A stretch of 24,628 bases of DNA from an uncultured Agathobacter sp. Lineage in GTDB: Bacteria > Bacillota > Clostridia > Lachnospirales > Lachnospiraceae. Shown piece by piece: positions 1 to 7,377 of this stretch; the stretch's first letter is position 1, and each line of letters starts with the position of its first letter. The DNA lies in assembly GCA_934358675.1 (NCBI GenBank), contig CAKRKX010000031.1, positions 1-24,628 on the forward strand, given 5' to 3'. The position numbers and the translations under genes are program-made. The notes below the pieces were generated by a model. That model had not been told where the DNA came from, did no database searches, and saw nothing but the letters and a program-made list of their open reading frames with translations.

Positions 1-224
1 CAAATGCACTGGATGCAAAAAAAGCATGGATTGAAGCTGCATTAGAAGACGGTGTAGAGATTCATGAACCAGACAGTCTGGAAGACTATTCTGGACAGTT
101 TAAATTGAGAATTCCTCGAAGCCTACACAGATCACTGGCAGAGCATTCTCAGAGAGAGGGAATCAGCATGAATCAATACTGTGTGTATCTACTTTCCAGA
201 AATGATGCGGTGTTTTCAAAATAA
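1..224 (+). CDS. hicB: HicB-family antitoxin, 3' end (partial)
   Basis: The reading frame is open from base 3, before the window's first ATG, and ends at the TAA at 222-224, so the gene starts outside the window. The 73 visible residues begin NALDAKKAWIEAALEDG, typical of the end of the partly degraded RNase-H-like half of HicB. They end in a ribbon-helix-helix segment containing QFKLRIPRSLHRSLAEHS and SMNQYCVYLLS, the Arc/CopG-like DNA-binding part of chromosomal HicB proteins. In the family, HicB neutralises the HicA mRNA-cleaving toxin and represses its own operon. The hicA partner would lie upstream and cannot be seen, so a working toxin-antitoxin pair is inference. An orphan HicB-like regulator is the alternative. 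Confidence 0.8.
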   Translation, partial: NALDAKKAWIEAALEDGVEIHEPDSLEDYSGQFKLRIPRSLHRSLAEHSQREGISMNQYCVYLLSRNDAVFSK

Positions 225-260
225 ATGTTGTCAAGTTTATTTACAGCATTTATAATGCTT

Positions 261-279
261 TGGCAACAAATTGGCAACA
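261..279. repeat. Short direct repeat TGGCAACA x2
   Basis: TGGCAACA occurs at 261-268 and again at 272-279, separated by three bases, in the spacer between the HicB-like gene and the XRE gene. It could be a binding site or a relic of a recombination site. No integrase lies nearby in the window, so no function is assigned. The rest of the 225-405 spacer is AT-rich and shows no other structure I can defend. Confidence 0.35.
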
Positions 280-405
280 GAAAATCAGCGAGCCAAAATA
301 ATATATGTAACAGAAATAAAATAACGGCTAAAAAGATATAAAACTTAAACAAATATATTTAATAATATCTTTGGACTTGCCGAGTTTGAATAAGGGGTTG
401 TTGAA

Positions 406-744
406 GTGCTTATCAGCGAAAGAGTCTTCCTTTTAATGGATAAGAACGGACTAAGTCAAAAAGAATTTTCAGAGCAGACCGGAATTTCCCAAAGTACGAT
501 CAGTGATTGGAAACGGAAAAAAACAAATCCATCTGCGGACAAAATACTTAAAATATGTGAAGTATTACATATTACGCCAAATGAATTATTAGCAGAGGGA
601 ACAGTTCATGATGATGGCAGGATGGATTATGTATTTGCACTGAATAAAGACGAAGAGGTTGTTCTGGAAAGTTTCAGAAGTCTGGAAAGCCGACAAAAAG
701 AACGATTGTTGGGCTATATGACTGCTTTGAAGGAAAATAAGTAA
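406..744 (+). CDS. Small XRE-family transcriptional regulator
   Basis: This is a 112-residue Cro/CI-type DNA-binding protein. The helix-turn-helix fills roughly residues 5-60: LSQKEFSEQTGISQ is the first pair of helices and STISDWKRKKTNPSADKI the recognition helix and following turn. The remaining 50 residues are charged and helical, probably for dimerisation. It starts at GTG, with AAGGGG eight bases upstream supporting that choice. The protein resembles repressors of phages and conjugative elements, which fits the AT-rich accessory surroundings. A perfect hairpin directly after the stop separates it from the next genes, so it is probably monocistronic. Its target is unknown; autoregulation is the usual guess. 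Confidence 0.85.
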   Translation: MLISERVFLLMDKNGLSQKEFSEQTGISQSTISDWKRKKTNPSADKILKICEVLHITPNELLAEGTVHDDGRMDYVFALNKDEEVVLESFRSLESRQKERLLGYMTALKENK

Positions 745-750
745 CACTAT

Positions 751-785
751 AAATCGTATGTCAGGGATATCTTGACATACGATTT
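751..785 (+). terminator. Intrinsic terminator after the XRE gene
   Basis: Two perfectly complementary 13-base arms (AAATCGTATGTCA and its complement) flank a 9-base loop and are followed by a short T-rich tract. It starts six bases after the XRE stop codon. Confidence 0.75.
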
Positions 786-801
786 CTTTTGCAATAAAAT
801 A

Positions 802-811
802 CGTATATACG
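802..811. promoter_or_regulatory. Possible operator palindrome CGTATATACG
   Basis: A perfect 10-base palindrome lies 34 bases before the next start codon, and CGATACG follows at once. The CGTAT core also occurs in the terminator stem upstream. It could be an operator for the neighbouring XRE protein; no experiment or comparison supports that here. Confidence 0.25.
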
Positions 812-845
812 ATACGCATATAAATAAAAGGAGCGGAGAAAAAAT

Positions 846-1547
846 ATGGGAGATGTAAGTATCATTGCAAGGCGACTTGAGGATGGTCATGTTCAGTATG
901 GATGGAGTGGAAATGGTGGATATTATAAAGTGGTAGGGGTACGTCTGCTGTTATGGTATCTGGATCCTGAAGATGTAGAATACCTTTTTGGATTAGGACA
1001 GACTGCATTAATCGGAAAACGCGGAAGCGAATATGGAGGATACCGTTGGCTTGAAACACATAGCCTTACAGGTGAACCGTTTTGGTTAGATCGTTCGGAA
1101 CGAAGCATTTTCAGCAGAATTGCATTTATTGATTATGGATATTTTTATGATCTGGATCACAAATGGTACTATATCATTCCAGGACCGTTCAGGATTAAGA
1201 TGCCTCTAGAGTTGATCGACCAGAATGTAGATGAACAAAACTATGAATTTGATTTTCGTAAAAGAGTTCAGGATAAAATACTTCGTTACATTTTTGGGGA
1301 TTATAGAGAAAAGAATTCAGAGTTTGCTGAGTTCTTGGATAAAGAAGGATACTGTGTAGAGGATATCCTTGAAAATATAAGCAAAGATGGATTGTTATCG
1401 GTTATGGAATTCTATCATAAGTATCAGAAAATATATGATTATTTTGATGATTGGATTCTCATTAAAACAAATGAAGAAGATACTGAAATCACAGATATTG
1501 TTGTGAAGAAAATGAGTGAAAAACATGTGGAGACATGCGAGTGGTAA
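846..1547 (+). CDS. Hypothetical protein of the accessory region
   Basis: This is a 233-residue soluble protein with no signal peptide or membrane segment. I do not recognise its family. The first half is rich in Gly, Trp and Tyr (QYGWSGNGGYYKVVG, GGYRWLETHS, HKWYYIIPGPF) and looks like beta structure. The second half, from about residue 125, is acidic and helical (YIFGDYREKNSEFAEFLDKE). The start has a good ribosome binding site (AAAAGGAG) 15-20 bases upstream. The next gene begins 17 bases after its stop with its own AAGGAG, so the two are probably one transcript. The placement beside an XRE repressor and a phage-type gene suggests mobile-element cargo. Confidence 0.7.
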   Translation: MGDVSIIARRLEDGHVQYGWSGNGGYYKVVGVRLLLWYLDPEDVEYLFGLGQTALIGKRGSEYGGYRWLETHSLTGEPFWLDRSERSIFSRIAFIDYGYFYDLDHKWYYIIPGPFRIKMPLELIDQNVDEQNYEFDFRKRVQDKILRYIFGDYREKNSEFAEFLDKEGYCVEDILENISKDGLLSVMEFYHKYQKIYDYFDDWILIKTNEEDTEITDIVVKKMSEKHVETCEW

Positions 1548-1564
1548 GATAAGGAGTTTAGCTT

Positions 1565-2128
1565 ATGGGAACAAATTTTTATCTGATGAGCAACAGTAAG
1601 AAGTTGGTTCGAGAAAATTTCGCAGTTGAGAAGAATTATGGAGTTATAGATGTCGAATATGAACTTGTAGATGAGCCATATCTAGGATATCAGATTCATC
1701 TTAATAAAATAAGTTGTGGATGGCGACCGTTATTTCAGAGACATAAAAACATTAAGACCTTTAAGCAGTTAGAAGATTTTTGCATGAGGAATCATAATAG
1801 CGTTGAAATCTATGATGAATATGGTGGAAAGTATACATGGAAGCAGTATTATGACAAAGTATATCATCACAGTCAATGTAAAGAAGAACCATATAAATGG
1901 GTATATGAACCAGATCCTCTTTTTAAGGACAATAAACCTACATTACATGTTGTGCCATGTACGGAAAGTGAAGCAGAGATATATATGCCTTTCTGTCATA
2001 AAGAATATCGAGAAAAGGAAAGACGCGCACGGGAGCGGTTTCATGCGCATGAAAGACCATGGTATGGTGCAAAGTATTGGGAAGATCCGGATTTCCTATT
2101 TGATTGGATGGAAGGTGAGTTTTGTTAA
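1565..2128 (+). CDS. Phage-type 'MGTNFY' family protein, function unknown
   Basis: This is a 187-residue protein. It opens with MGTNFYLMS and contains YQIHLNKISCGWRPLFQ at about residues 42-58, then EIYDEYGGKYTWKQYYDKV at about 80-98. That order (MGTNxY start, HxxKxSxGW motif, then a DEYG segment) matches a family of small proteins common in phages and plasmids, but I know of no demonstrated activity. The C-terminal half holds scattered Cys and His residues and an arginine-rich stretch (HKEYREKERRARERF). It is tightly linked to the gene before it. The transposon described below sits about 100 bases past its stop and does not interrupt it. Confidence 0.75.
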   Translation: MGTNFYLMSNSKKLVRENFAVEKNYGVIDVEYELVDEPYLGYQIHLNKISCGWRPLFQRHKNIKTFKQLEDFCMRNHNSVEIYDEYGGKYTWKQYYDKVYHHSQCKEEPYKWVYEPDPLFKDNKPTLHVVPCTESEAEIYMPFCHKEYREKERRARERFHAHERPWYGAKYWEDPDFLFDWMEGEFC

Positions 2129-2189
2129 ATAGGAGAAGGCTTATGTAAAACTAAATTAAGCGAGAAAAAGGCAAGTTGAGGATAATATT

Positions 2190-2236
2190 TATTTGAAAAT
2201 AGAAAGGCTACTCAAATAGGTATTTATTTTTATTTT
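2190..2236 (+). terminator. Weak stem-loop with T-rich tail, possible terminator
   Basis: TATTTGA at 2190-2196 pairs with TCAAATA at 2212-2218, and a T-rich run follows. The stem is AT-only and short, so termination is uncertain. The transposon's left target-site copy lies in the T-rich tail. Confidence 0.3.
2229..2236. repeat. Left target-site duplication, tttatttt
   Basis: These eight bases directly abut the left terminal inverted repeat and are identical to 8785-8792 directly outside the right end. Eight bases is the duplication length known for IS1595-family elements. The sequence is AT-only, so some chance similarity is possible, but the exact abutment on both sides argues against it. 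Confidence 0.8.
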
Positions 2237-2250
2237 CTCCCTTTTCAGAA
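2237..2250 (+). repeat. Left terminal inverted repeat
   Basis: CTCCCTTTTCAGAA is perfectly inverted at 8771-8784, and GTGT follows two bases inward on both ends. The 2251-2371 stretch beyond it has no gene. It holds AT-rich sequence that resembles the subterminal region of the other end (TATAxxATACAT) and leads into the terminator of the Cys-repeat gene. Confidence 0.85.
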
Positions 2251-2371
2251 AAGTGTTCTTACTGTATAGTTCCGATTAAAAGCTGTATATTATACATATT
2301 TATGTGATTTTTATTCATTTTTGATCTTGTCTGGTAAAAAATTCTTTATGCTCGTTATATAGTCCCATATG

Positions 2372-2419
2372 CACAAAAATAAAGAACTGATATCCGTTTT
2401 TGTTCGGGTATCAGTTCTT
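2372..2419 (-). terminator. Terminator of the Cys-repeat gene
   Basis: On the minus strand, 15-base arms (one G-U pair) flank an 8-base loop and are followed by TTTATTTTT. It lies 25 bases beyond the stop of the Cys-repeat gene and would also stop transcripts from leaving the element at this end. Confidence 0.85.
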
Positions 2420-2443
2420 ATTCCGATAAACTATTTCTTTATG

Positions 2444-3937
2444 TTAAGGAACAATTACAGTATGTATCCTGTCTTTGTTGGTGCTGGATGGCTGTTCTCC
2501 GGGCTCTGTACTTGTTCCGCCATTTCCTCCAGGTGTAGTCGGCGTATTCTTTGCTGTCATCTTACATGAACCTGTACAACCGCCAATACAGGTGCCAGTG
2601 CATGCTGCTAAACAATTACCTTTGCAATCGTTTTTACATCCATTTACACATGAACCTTGACAACTGCCTGTACAGCTACCTTGACATGTTCCTGTGCATT
2701 CGCCTGTGCAGGATTCTTTACATCCTGTGCTACATGCACCTGTACAATCTGCTCCACAAGTAGTTGTGCAGGTCGTATTACATGCACCTTTGCAATTGCC
2801 ATCACAACTTCCAATCTCTGCTTCACTACTTGTATTACATGTTGTGTTACAACCTGTACATGAGGTTTCACATAAACCTTTACATGTCGATTCACAATTT
2901 GATTCACAACCAGCTCCACAACTGCCAGAGCAGGTTGTATTACAACCGGTGTCACAACTTGCATTACAACCGCCCGTACATGAAGTATTACAACCACCTG
3001 TACAATCTCCATAGCAACCACCTTTACACGAACTGTAACAACCGCTATCACAAGAGCCACAGGAACCACTGCAGGAACCTCCACAATAACTACTGCAACT
3101 ACCACCACAATAGCCTGAACATTCACCACTGCAAGAAGTGTTACAACCACCCGAGCAGCTTGTGTTACAACCGCTGCTACAACCTCCTAAACAACTGCTG
3201 ACACATTGTCCTCCACATGATGTACAACTACCTGAACATGTTCCTGTACAATCTTCTTTGCAACCACTTCCACAACCTTTGCATTTGCCCTCACAATCGC
3301 CTGTACAGGCTGTACAGTCATCTGTACATTTACCCTTGCAGTCTCCAGTACAATGAGTTTTACAATCTCCTTTGCACGAACCTTTACAGCCGGTCGTACA
3401 CTCACCTGTGCAACTATGTCCACAATGACCATCACAATAGGCACAATCTGCACTACACGTACCATCACATTTTTTACAGCCACCTCTATGCCCACCTTCA
3501 CAAACTGCTGTACAGTTGGAACACCCTGTGCATGAACTTGAACATCCATGGCCGCAGCCTTTACATCCTTGACAACCACCTTTACAGCCGGAACAGTTGT
3601 TACTACAAGCACCACCGCAATCATTACAATGTCCTTTACAATCACCAGAACAACTACTATTACAACTACTTTTGCAAGCGGCTTTACATGGACATGATGC
3701 CAGTACCCTTGAACTGCCAAACTGTTCTACCTCCTCCGCTGTTACGCCTATCATCCCTACTAGTGCAATAGCTTCGGCTCCACGCATAATTTCAAATCCA
3801 TTGTGGGTCTCTTGTTCTTCCTGCTTGTCTATCTCTGATATTTTCTGAGTATCATTATTAACGTAATCATCCTCATAAGGTTCAGCAATAGGTTTTATAA
3901 TATCTATACTGTCTTGCCCTCGTAAAATATTGCTCAT
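2444..3937 (-). CDS. Giant Cys-every-fourth-residue repeat protein
   Basis: This is a 497-residue protein of unknown function. Residues 1-80 carry no signal peptide and are acidic, ending in a helical stretch with GAEAIALVGMIGVTAEEVEQ. From about residue 81 to 455 the chain is a near-continuous CxxxC ladder, mainly Gly, Ser, Thr, Asn, Asp and Lys between cysteines. I count about 96 Cys, with a few CxxC and one longer gap (around NTSSEAEIGSC). It ends in a Pro/Gly/Thr-rich tail and DRIHTVIVP. GAGAGG nine bases before the ATG supports the start. The layout of a leader-like N-terminus and a Cys-rich core resembles precursors of Cys-modified peptides (RiPPs), but it is far longer and no maturation enzyme is nearby. 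Metal binding or a disulfide-linked structural fibre is equally possible. Confidence 0.85.
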   Translation of the reverse strand: MSNILRGQDSIDIIKPIAEPYEDDYVNNDTQKISEIDKQEEQETHNGFEIMRGAEAIALVGMIGVTAEEVEQFGSSRVLASCPCKAACKSSCNSSCSGDCKGHCNDCGGACSNNCSGCKGGCQGCKGCGHGCSSSCTGCSNCTAVCEGGHRGGCKKCDGTCSADCAYCDGHCGHSCTGECTTGCKGSCKGDCKTHCTGDCKGKCTDDCTACTGDCEGKCKGCGSGCKEDCTGTCSGSCTSCGGQCVSSCLGGCSSGCNTSCSGGCNTSCSGECSGYCGGSCSSYCGGSCSGSCGSCDSGCYSSCKGGCYGDCTGGCNTSCTGGCNASCDTGCNTTCSGSCGAGCESNCESTCKGLCETSCTGCNTTCNTSSEAEIGSCDGNCKGACNTTCTTTCGADCTGACSTGCKESCTGECTGTCQGSCTGSCQGSCVNGCKNDCKGNCLAACTGTCIGGCTGSCKMTAKNTPTTPGGNGGTSTEPGEQPSSTNKDRIHTVIVP

Positions 3938-4012
3938 TTGTTTCTACCTCTCATTCTAAACATAAAAATAAATTTTTCTTTTATTTACTTCTATGTTGAT
4001 ATCGAGGTATAC

Positions 4013-4049
4013 AAAAAAGGACCCAGATGTCTGATTACCTGAGTCCTTT
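4013..4049 (-). terminator. Terminator of the Ig-like gene
   Basis: On the minus strand AAAGGACTCAG pairs with CTGGGTCCTTT around a loop, followed by T6. It lies between the Ig-like gene and the Cys-repeat gene, so the Cys-repeat gene either has its own promoter in the AT-rich 3938-4012 spacer or depends on read-through. I could not identify a convincing promoter there. Confidence 0.8.
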
Positions 4050-4069
4050 GATAAATGTACTATTGTTTA

Positions 4070-4927
4070 TTAAATAAGCTTGATACTTTTTACGGTGTCG
4101 TATTCCTTAATAAAGTTGTTAGAATACTCAAAACAATATATTTTTCCCGTTTTTTTATCTTTGATATAACAGCAATAGTCTGATTTAGAGCTGTCATTAT
4201 CATTTGGCGTTTTCAAAATTACCTTGTAATACTTCTTATCTGAACTGTATTCCACTTTTGATTTTTCAATCTGACCTTTTGACAATTTCCAATACTTAAA
4301 CCAATCACTGTCTGTCATTTTTTCAATGTTTTTTAAGCTGCTATCTTTTGTCATGTCAAACAAAAGAATATATGTTGCATCTTTATTTTTATAAAGTTTA
4401 TTAACCTCTCCTATACAGCCTGTTGGTGACATTCCTCGAACTGATGTTGTAAACTGAAATGACACATTAATTTTATTTCCGTCAGCATCTGTACCTTTTG
4501 AAATTACCTTATATGTACTTTTCTTTGTTTTAGAGTTGTATAACTCTCTAACTGAGTTCCCACCACCCTCTGTACGTGTAGCAGTGTATTTATTTGATAC
4601 AGTTACATTGATTACCTTTTGATTTTTGTGATTCGATTTTAACCAAACAATGATCTTGGTTTTTCCAGGCTTGCCAGCATAAATCCAATTCATGCCATCC
4701 ACCTTTACAACAGATCTGTCATTGGTTACGACCTGCACCTTATCATTTTTGTAGTTGGTTTTAATATTCAATGTCTCATTTTTATATAATGTCAGCTTAT
4801 TTCCTTTAACGTTTGTAACCTTAATCGCCTTTGCTTTCGCCTGTACAGGCACTGTCTGAACCGCCATGGCAGTCACCACCATTGCCAGTGCAAGCATGAA
4901 ACTTACCAGCTTCTTTGAAATCTTCAT
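4070..4927 (-). CDS. Secreted Ig-like (Big_2-type) domain protein
   Basis: This is a 285-residue exported protein. Residues 1-31 are a signal peptide: MKISKK, then a hydrophobic core, ending near VQAKA. Residues of about 33-112 read as a bacterial Ig-like domain: KLTLYKNETLNIK, SVVKVDGMNWIYAGKPGKTKIIVWLK, then KVINVTVSN. That type is common on surface proteins of Clostridia. The remaining 170 residues are Lys- and Tyr-rich with no family I recognise, and include a CC pair (DYCCYIKD). GGAGG nine bases before the ATG fixes the start, and a TTGCAA/TAGAAT promoter lies upstream. There is no sortase motif or membrane anchor, so it is probably released or held by binding. It is the only exported protein encoded on the transposon. 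Confidence 0.8.
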   Translation of the reverse strand: MKISKKLVSFMLALAMVVTAMAVQTVPVQAKAKAIKVTNVKGNKLTLYKNETLNIKTNYKNDKVQVVTNDRSVVKVDGMNWIYAGKPGKTKIIVWLKSNHKNQKVINVTVSNKYTATRTEGGGNSVRELYNSKTKKSTYKVISKGTDADGNKINVSFQFTTSVRGMSPTGCIGEVNKLYKNKDATYILLFDMTKDSSLKNIEKMTDSDWFKYWKLSKGQIEKSKVEYSSDKKYYKVILKTPNDNDSSKSDYCCYIKDKKTGKIYCFEYSNNFIKEYDTVKSIKLI

Positions 4928-4987
4928 TTGTCTCTACCTCCGTTTTTTGCTGTTGTTGTTATTCTTTTCTCTTTCCTTACATTATTT

Positions 4988-5016
4988 ATTCTACCGCCAT
5001 AAACCTGAAATTGCAA
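4988..5016 (-). promoter_or_regulatory. Sigma-A-type promoter for the Ig-like gene
   Basis: On the minus strand TTGCAA (5011-5016) and TAGAAT (4988-4993) are separated by 17 bases, and the Ig-like start codon lies about 60 bases downstream. This gives the cargo gene transcription independent of the transposase genes. Confidence 0.65.
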
Positions 5017-5185
5017 ACCTGCTGTATACAAAATTTTTCTTTACAGGTCATTTGATTTTCACCCATGCAGACCTGAAATCTTCTCTGCTTATGGCAGACC
5101 ACCACTGTCGTGCATCACCCCCTTCAAAAAACAGGTTTTCTTTTCTATTATCAGACATGCAAAAAACACTGCCTGCGGCTTCGTG

Positions 5186-6454
5186 TCAGAAGAAGCCTTT
5201 TGTGTCTATCGGCAGTTCTCGTCCTGTAATGCCCCTGTAAGTAATGTGCTTCATTTTTACGCGTGTCGCATTATCCACATATCCTGTCGCGATATGGAAC
5301 AGTCTCTGCATCAGTTCATTTTTGCTCTGTTCCTTTTGTTTTTCCAGCCACCAGAACATCATCAGGTAAAGGTCGAGATATTTTGTCGCGGGTCTGTCTG
5401 CATGTTTCCCAAGGAACCGCTTCAGGGAACTGTGCAGGCTGTTCACCCGTCCAAGGTTAAACGTTCCTGAAAAATGCTGTTTACTTGGGATTTCCACATG
5501 ACGGATGTTGTTTGTATGGCAGAGATATTTGTAGCTGTGATGCCCGTCGGTAACCAGAACTGCCTCACCTTTTAACCTGCCCTGCAGGTACTTCTTCACA
5601 TCACTGCTGTCTGCTGAACCTGCGCTGACCGGCTGCACATAAATATGGTTGCTCCTGTCAACCGCAGTGAGTATGCAGACCTGCTGGTGGTTCCTGTCAA
5701 TCATGTCACAGCCTGTCAGTTTCTTCTGGCTGCCCATGATCATTTCCCTCAAACAGTGCGGTTTTGCCTTCGCAAGCCTGTTAAAATCTTTCCCTATGTA
5801 ATCAATCCGTTCTGCCTTTGTCCTATGGTGCCTTGGAAGCCTGCCAAGGGTGTCAATAAACCAGTTTCTGTCCCTTTTCCCCTTGAAAGAAAGACGGACA
5901 TAAGTGCCATCAGCCTCGGTAATGCTGTTAAATGTATCGCAATAACCATAAATGTCCTGAATCATTTTGTACAGTTTTATGCGGCACAGCCATGCAGTGG
6001 CAGTACTCACATTCATGTTTTTCGCAATATTTGTCAATGATTCCCCATTGATCGTCCCACGCACTGCTTCCAGCCACTGCCATTCCTGCAAATGTGTGTA
6101 GTGTGTAATAAGCCCGTAATTTTCGCTAAAAGTCTTGCCGCAGTCTTTGCAGAGATACCTCTGCACACCGCCTGTTGTTTTGCCGTGCCTGTTAAAAGAG
6201 AGGGAACCACAGTGCGGACAGCAGGAGATTTCTGCTTTGGGCTTGCCTCCATTTTCAGAAAGCCCATCTTTTTCCACACAGGCTTTCTCTGCCTGTCTGC
6301 AATCACTGTTTTTTGTATGCTGTTTTTCTGCAAGCTGTGCTTTCAGTTTTTCAAAGATTACCACAAGCTGGTCATTGTTGAGTTTTTCCACACCATGGAT
6401 CACCTCTCCATAGTCCATGGTATCTGCCAGAAATTTCAGCAGGGTATGTTTCAT
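5186..6454 (-). CDS. IS1595-type transposase, inner copy
   Basis: This is a 422-residue DDE transposase. A zinc ribbon lies at C79/C82 and C102/C105 (CPHCGS, QRYLCKDCGKTF). A helix-turn-helix-like region follows (SLTNIAKNMNVSTATAWLCRIK). The catalytic fold has D182 in TEADGTYV, D303 in VTDGHHSYK, and N338/H341/K345 in VNSLHSSLK. The first motif has Gly where DET is usual (ADGT); the terminal Lys is kept. The start lies 8 bases after the nuclease stop, so translation is probably coupled. Compared with the outer transposase it has a longer N-terminal leader (about 25 extra residues) and is clearly divergent, so it is not a recent duplicate. Confidence 0.88.
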   Translation of the reverse strand: MKHTLLKFLADTMDYGEVIHGVEKLNNDQLVVIFEKLKAQLAEKQHTKNSDCRQAEKACVEKDGLSENGGKPKAEISCCPHCGSLSFNRHGKTTGGVQRYLCKDCGKTFSENYGLITHYTHLQEWQWLEAVRGTINGESLTNIAKNMNVSTATAWLCRIKLYKMIQDIYGYCDTFNSITEADGTYVRLSFKGKRDRNWFIDTLGRLPRHHRTKAERIDYIGKDFNRLAKAKPHCLREMIMGSQKKLTGCDMIDRNHQQVCILTAVDRSNHIYVQPVSAGSADSSDVKKYLQGRLKGEAVLVTDGHHSYKYLCHTNNIRHVEIPSKQHFSGTFNLGRVNSLHSSLKRFLGKHADRPATKYLDLYLMMFWWLEKQKEQSKNELMQRLFHIATGYVDNATRVKMKHITYRGITGRELPIDTKGFF

Positions 6455-6462
6455 TTTTCCTG

Positions 6463-7215
6463 CTATCCATCCTCCGCAGAGTCCTTCTTTTTTCTGTCCC
6501 TGTGAGGTCTGAGATTTTCACAGGCACAAAGACTCCTGTAGACAGCAACTTTTTGGATATCCAGTGCTTTTTTCCGGTTTTCCAGTGCTTTTTGCTCCAA
6601 AGCTGCTGCGTTGTTCAGATAAACTTCAGCCTTGTCAAACTCACTCTTTGCAGAATCCATATATTGTTCTGCCATGGACACCATTGCAAGGTTGTTTTTG
6701 TTGTCCGGAAGTGTATCGAACCAGACCTCGTCATGTGTATGGTAGAAGAGGATTGTCTGCATCAGTATTCCATAATTGTCATATGGCACTTTGCCTGTTT
6801 TCTTTGCCTGAATGATAATACTCATTTCATGGGGCAGGATGAGTTCCACACCCAGCTGTTTTGCATACAGCCGTGTCTCTTCTGACGCATCTGATGTGGA
6901 AAAGACCACAGGAATACAGTTGTCTGCCGTTGCATTTCTTACATGCATTCCTGCATAAACCTCTGCAACTGCGGTCTTTTCCAACGGTACTTTGTGGTTT
7001 TTACACTGGATGTAAAACAAAAATTCCTTGTAGGAGCTTTTTCCATTGTGACTGAAAGTTGCGCAGATATCCACGCCCCCGTCAAACCCTGCCTTGTACT
7101 GTACAGGATCTGCGATGTTCGCCTTATTTGTCCGCCATGCTTCCAGACCACTCTGGTTCAAAATATCCACGATCAGTTCTTCATACGATTTTCCTTTTGC
7201 TGCTGCGCTTGCCAT
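6463..7215 (-). CDS. Mrr-like restriction endonuclease-fold protein
   Basis: This is a 250-residue protein. An Mrr-type PD-(D/E)xK nuclease core spans about residues 8-125: SYEELIVDILNQSGLEAW, then GFDGGVDI with D49 as the expected metal ligand, and QCK at 70-72 as the Q-x-K catalytic strand. The family cleaves DNA, often modified or foreign DNA. The last 75 residues form a charged, coiled-coil-like helix, which is not part of the nuclease. I chose the ATG at 7215 because AAGGGG sits nine bases upstream; the frame opens 21 codons earlier, but that segment overlaps a hairpin and lacks a site. It sits between two transposases and is translationally close to the inner one. A role in transposition, target choice or element defence is inference. 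Confidence 0.8.
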   Translation of the reverse strand: MASAAAKGKSYEELIVDILNQSGLEAWRTNKANIADPVQYKAGFDGGVDICATFSHNGKSSYKEFLFYIQCKNHKVPLEKTAVAEVYAGMHVRNATADNCIPVVFSTSDASEETRLYAKQLGVELILPHEMSIIIQAKKTGKVPYDNYGILMQTILFYHTHDEVWFDTLPDNKNNLAMVSMAEQYMDSAKSEFDKAEVYLNNAAALEQKALENRKKALDIQKVAVYRSLCACENLRPHRDRKKKDSAEDG

Positions 7216-7234
7216 AATCAGGTACCCCTTTCTA

Positions 7235-7253
7235 ACAGTGCCCAGAGCACTGT
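7235..7253 (-). other. Hairpin in the leader of the nuclease gene
   Basis: ACAGTGC and its complement form a perfect 7-base stem with a 5-base loop, ending about 20 bases before the nuclease start codon. No T-run follows, so it is not a terminator. It could be an operator or an RNA element that tunes translation or processing. The 7279-7377 spacer before it has no gene but holds AGTTTTT-G-AAAAACT, another small inverted repeat. Confidence 0.45.
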
Positions 7254-7377
7254 GTAAAAAATTTAAGTACCTCAACATATTTTAATGTCGTTTACATACG
7301 TCTGGTGCTTAAAAGGGGGATGTCCGTGCAGTTTTTGAAAAACTCCCTGCATAAACCTAAAAACCCGGTGCATTTTT

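Noticed and set aside
2475..3771. Several long open frames antisense to the Cys-repeat gene
   Set aside because: They arise because Cys, Gly and Ser codons lack stops in the other frames. They have no ribosome binding sites and low-complexity products.
2450..3850. CRISPR-like or tandem-repeat array on the plus strand
   Set aside because: The 12-base periodicity comes from the CxxxC codon pattern of the minus-strand gene. There are no constant repeats with unique spacers.
2444..3937. Calling the Cys-repeat protein a bacteriocin precursor
   Set aside because: No maturation enzyme, protease or transporter is encoded in the window, and the length far exceeds known precursors.
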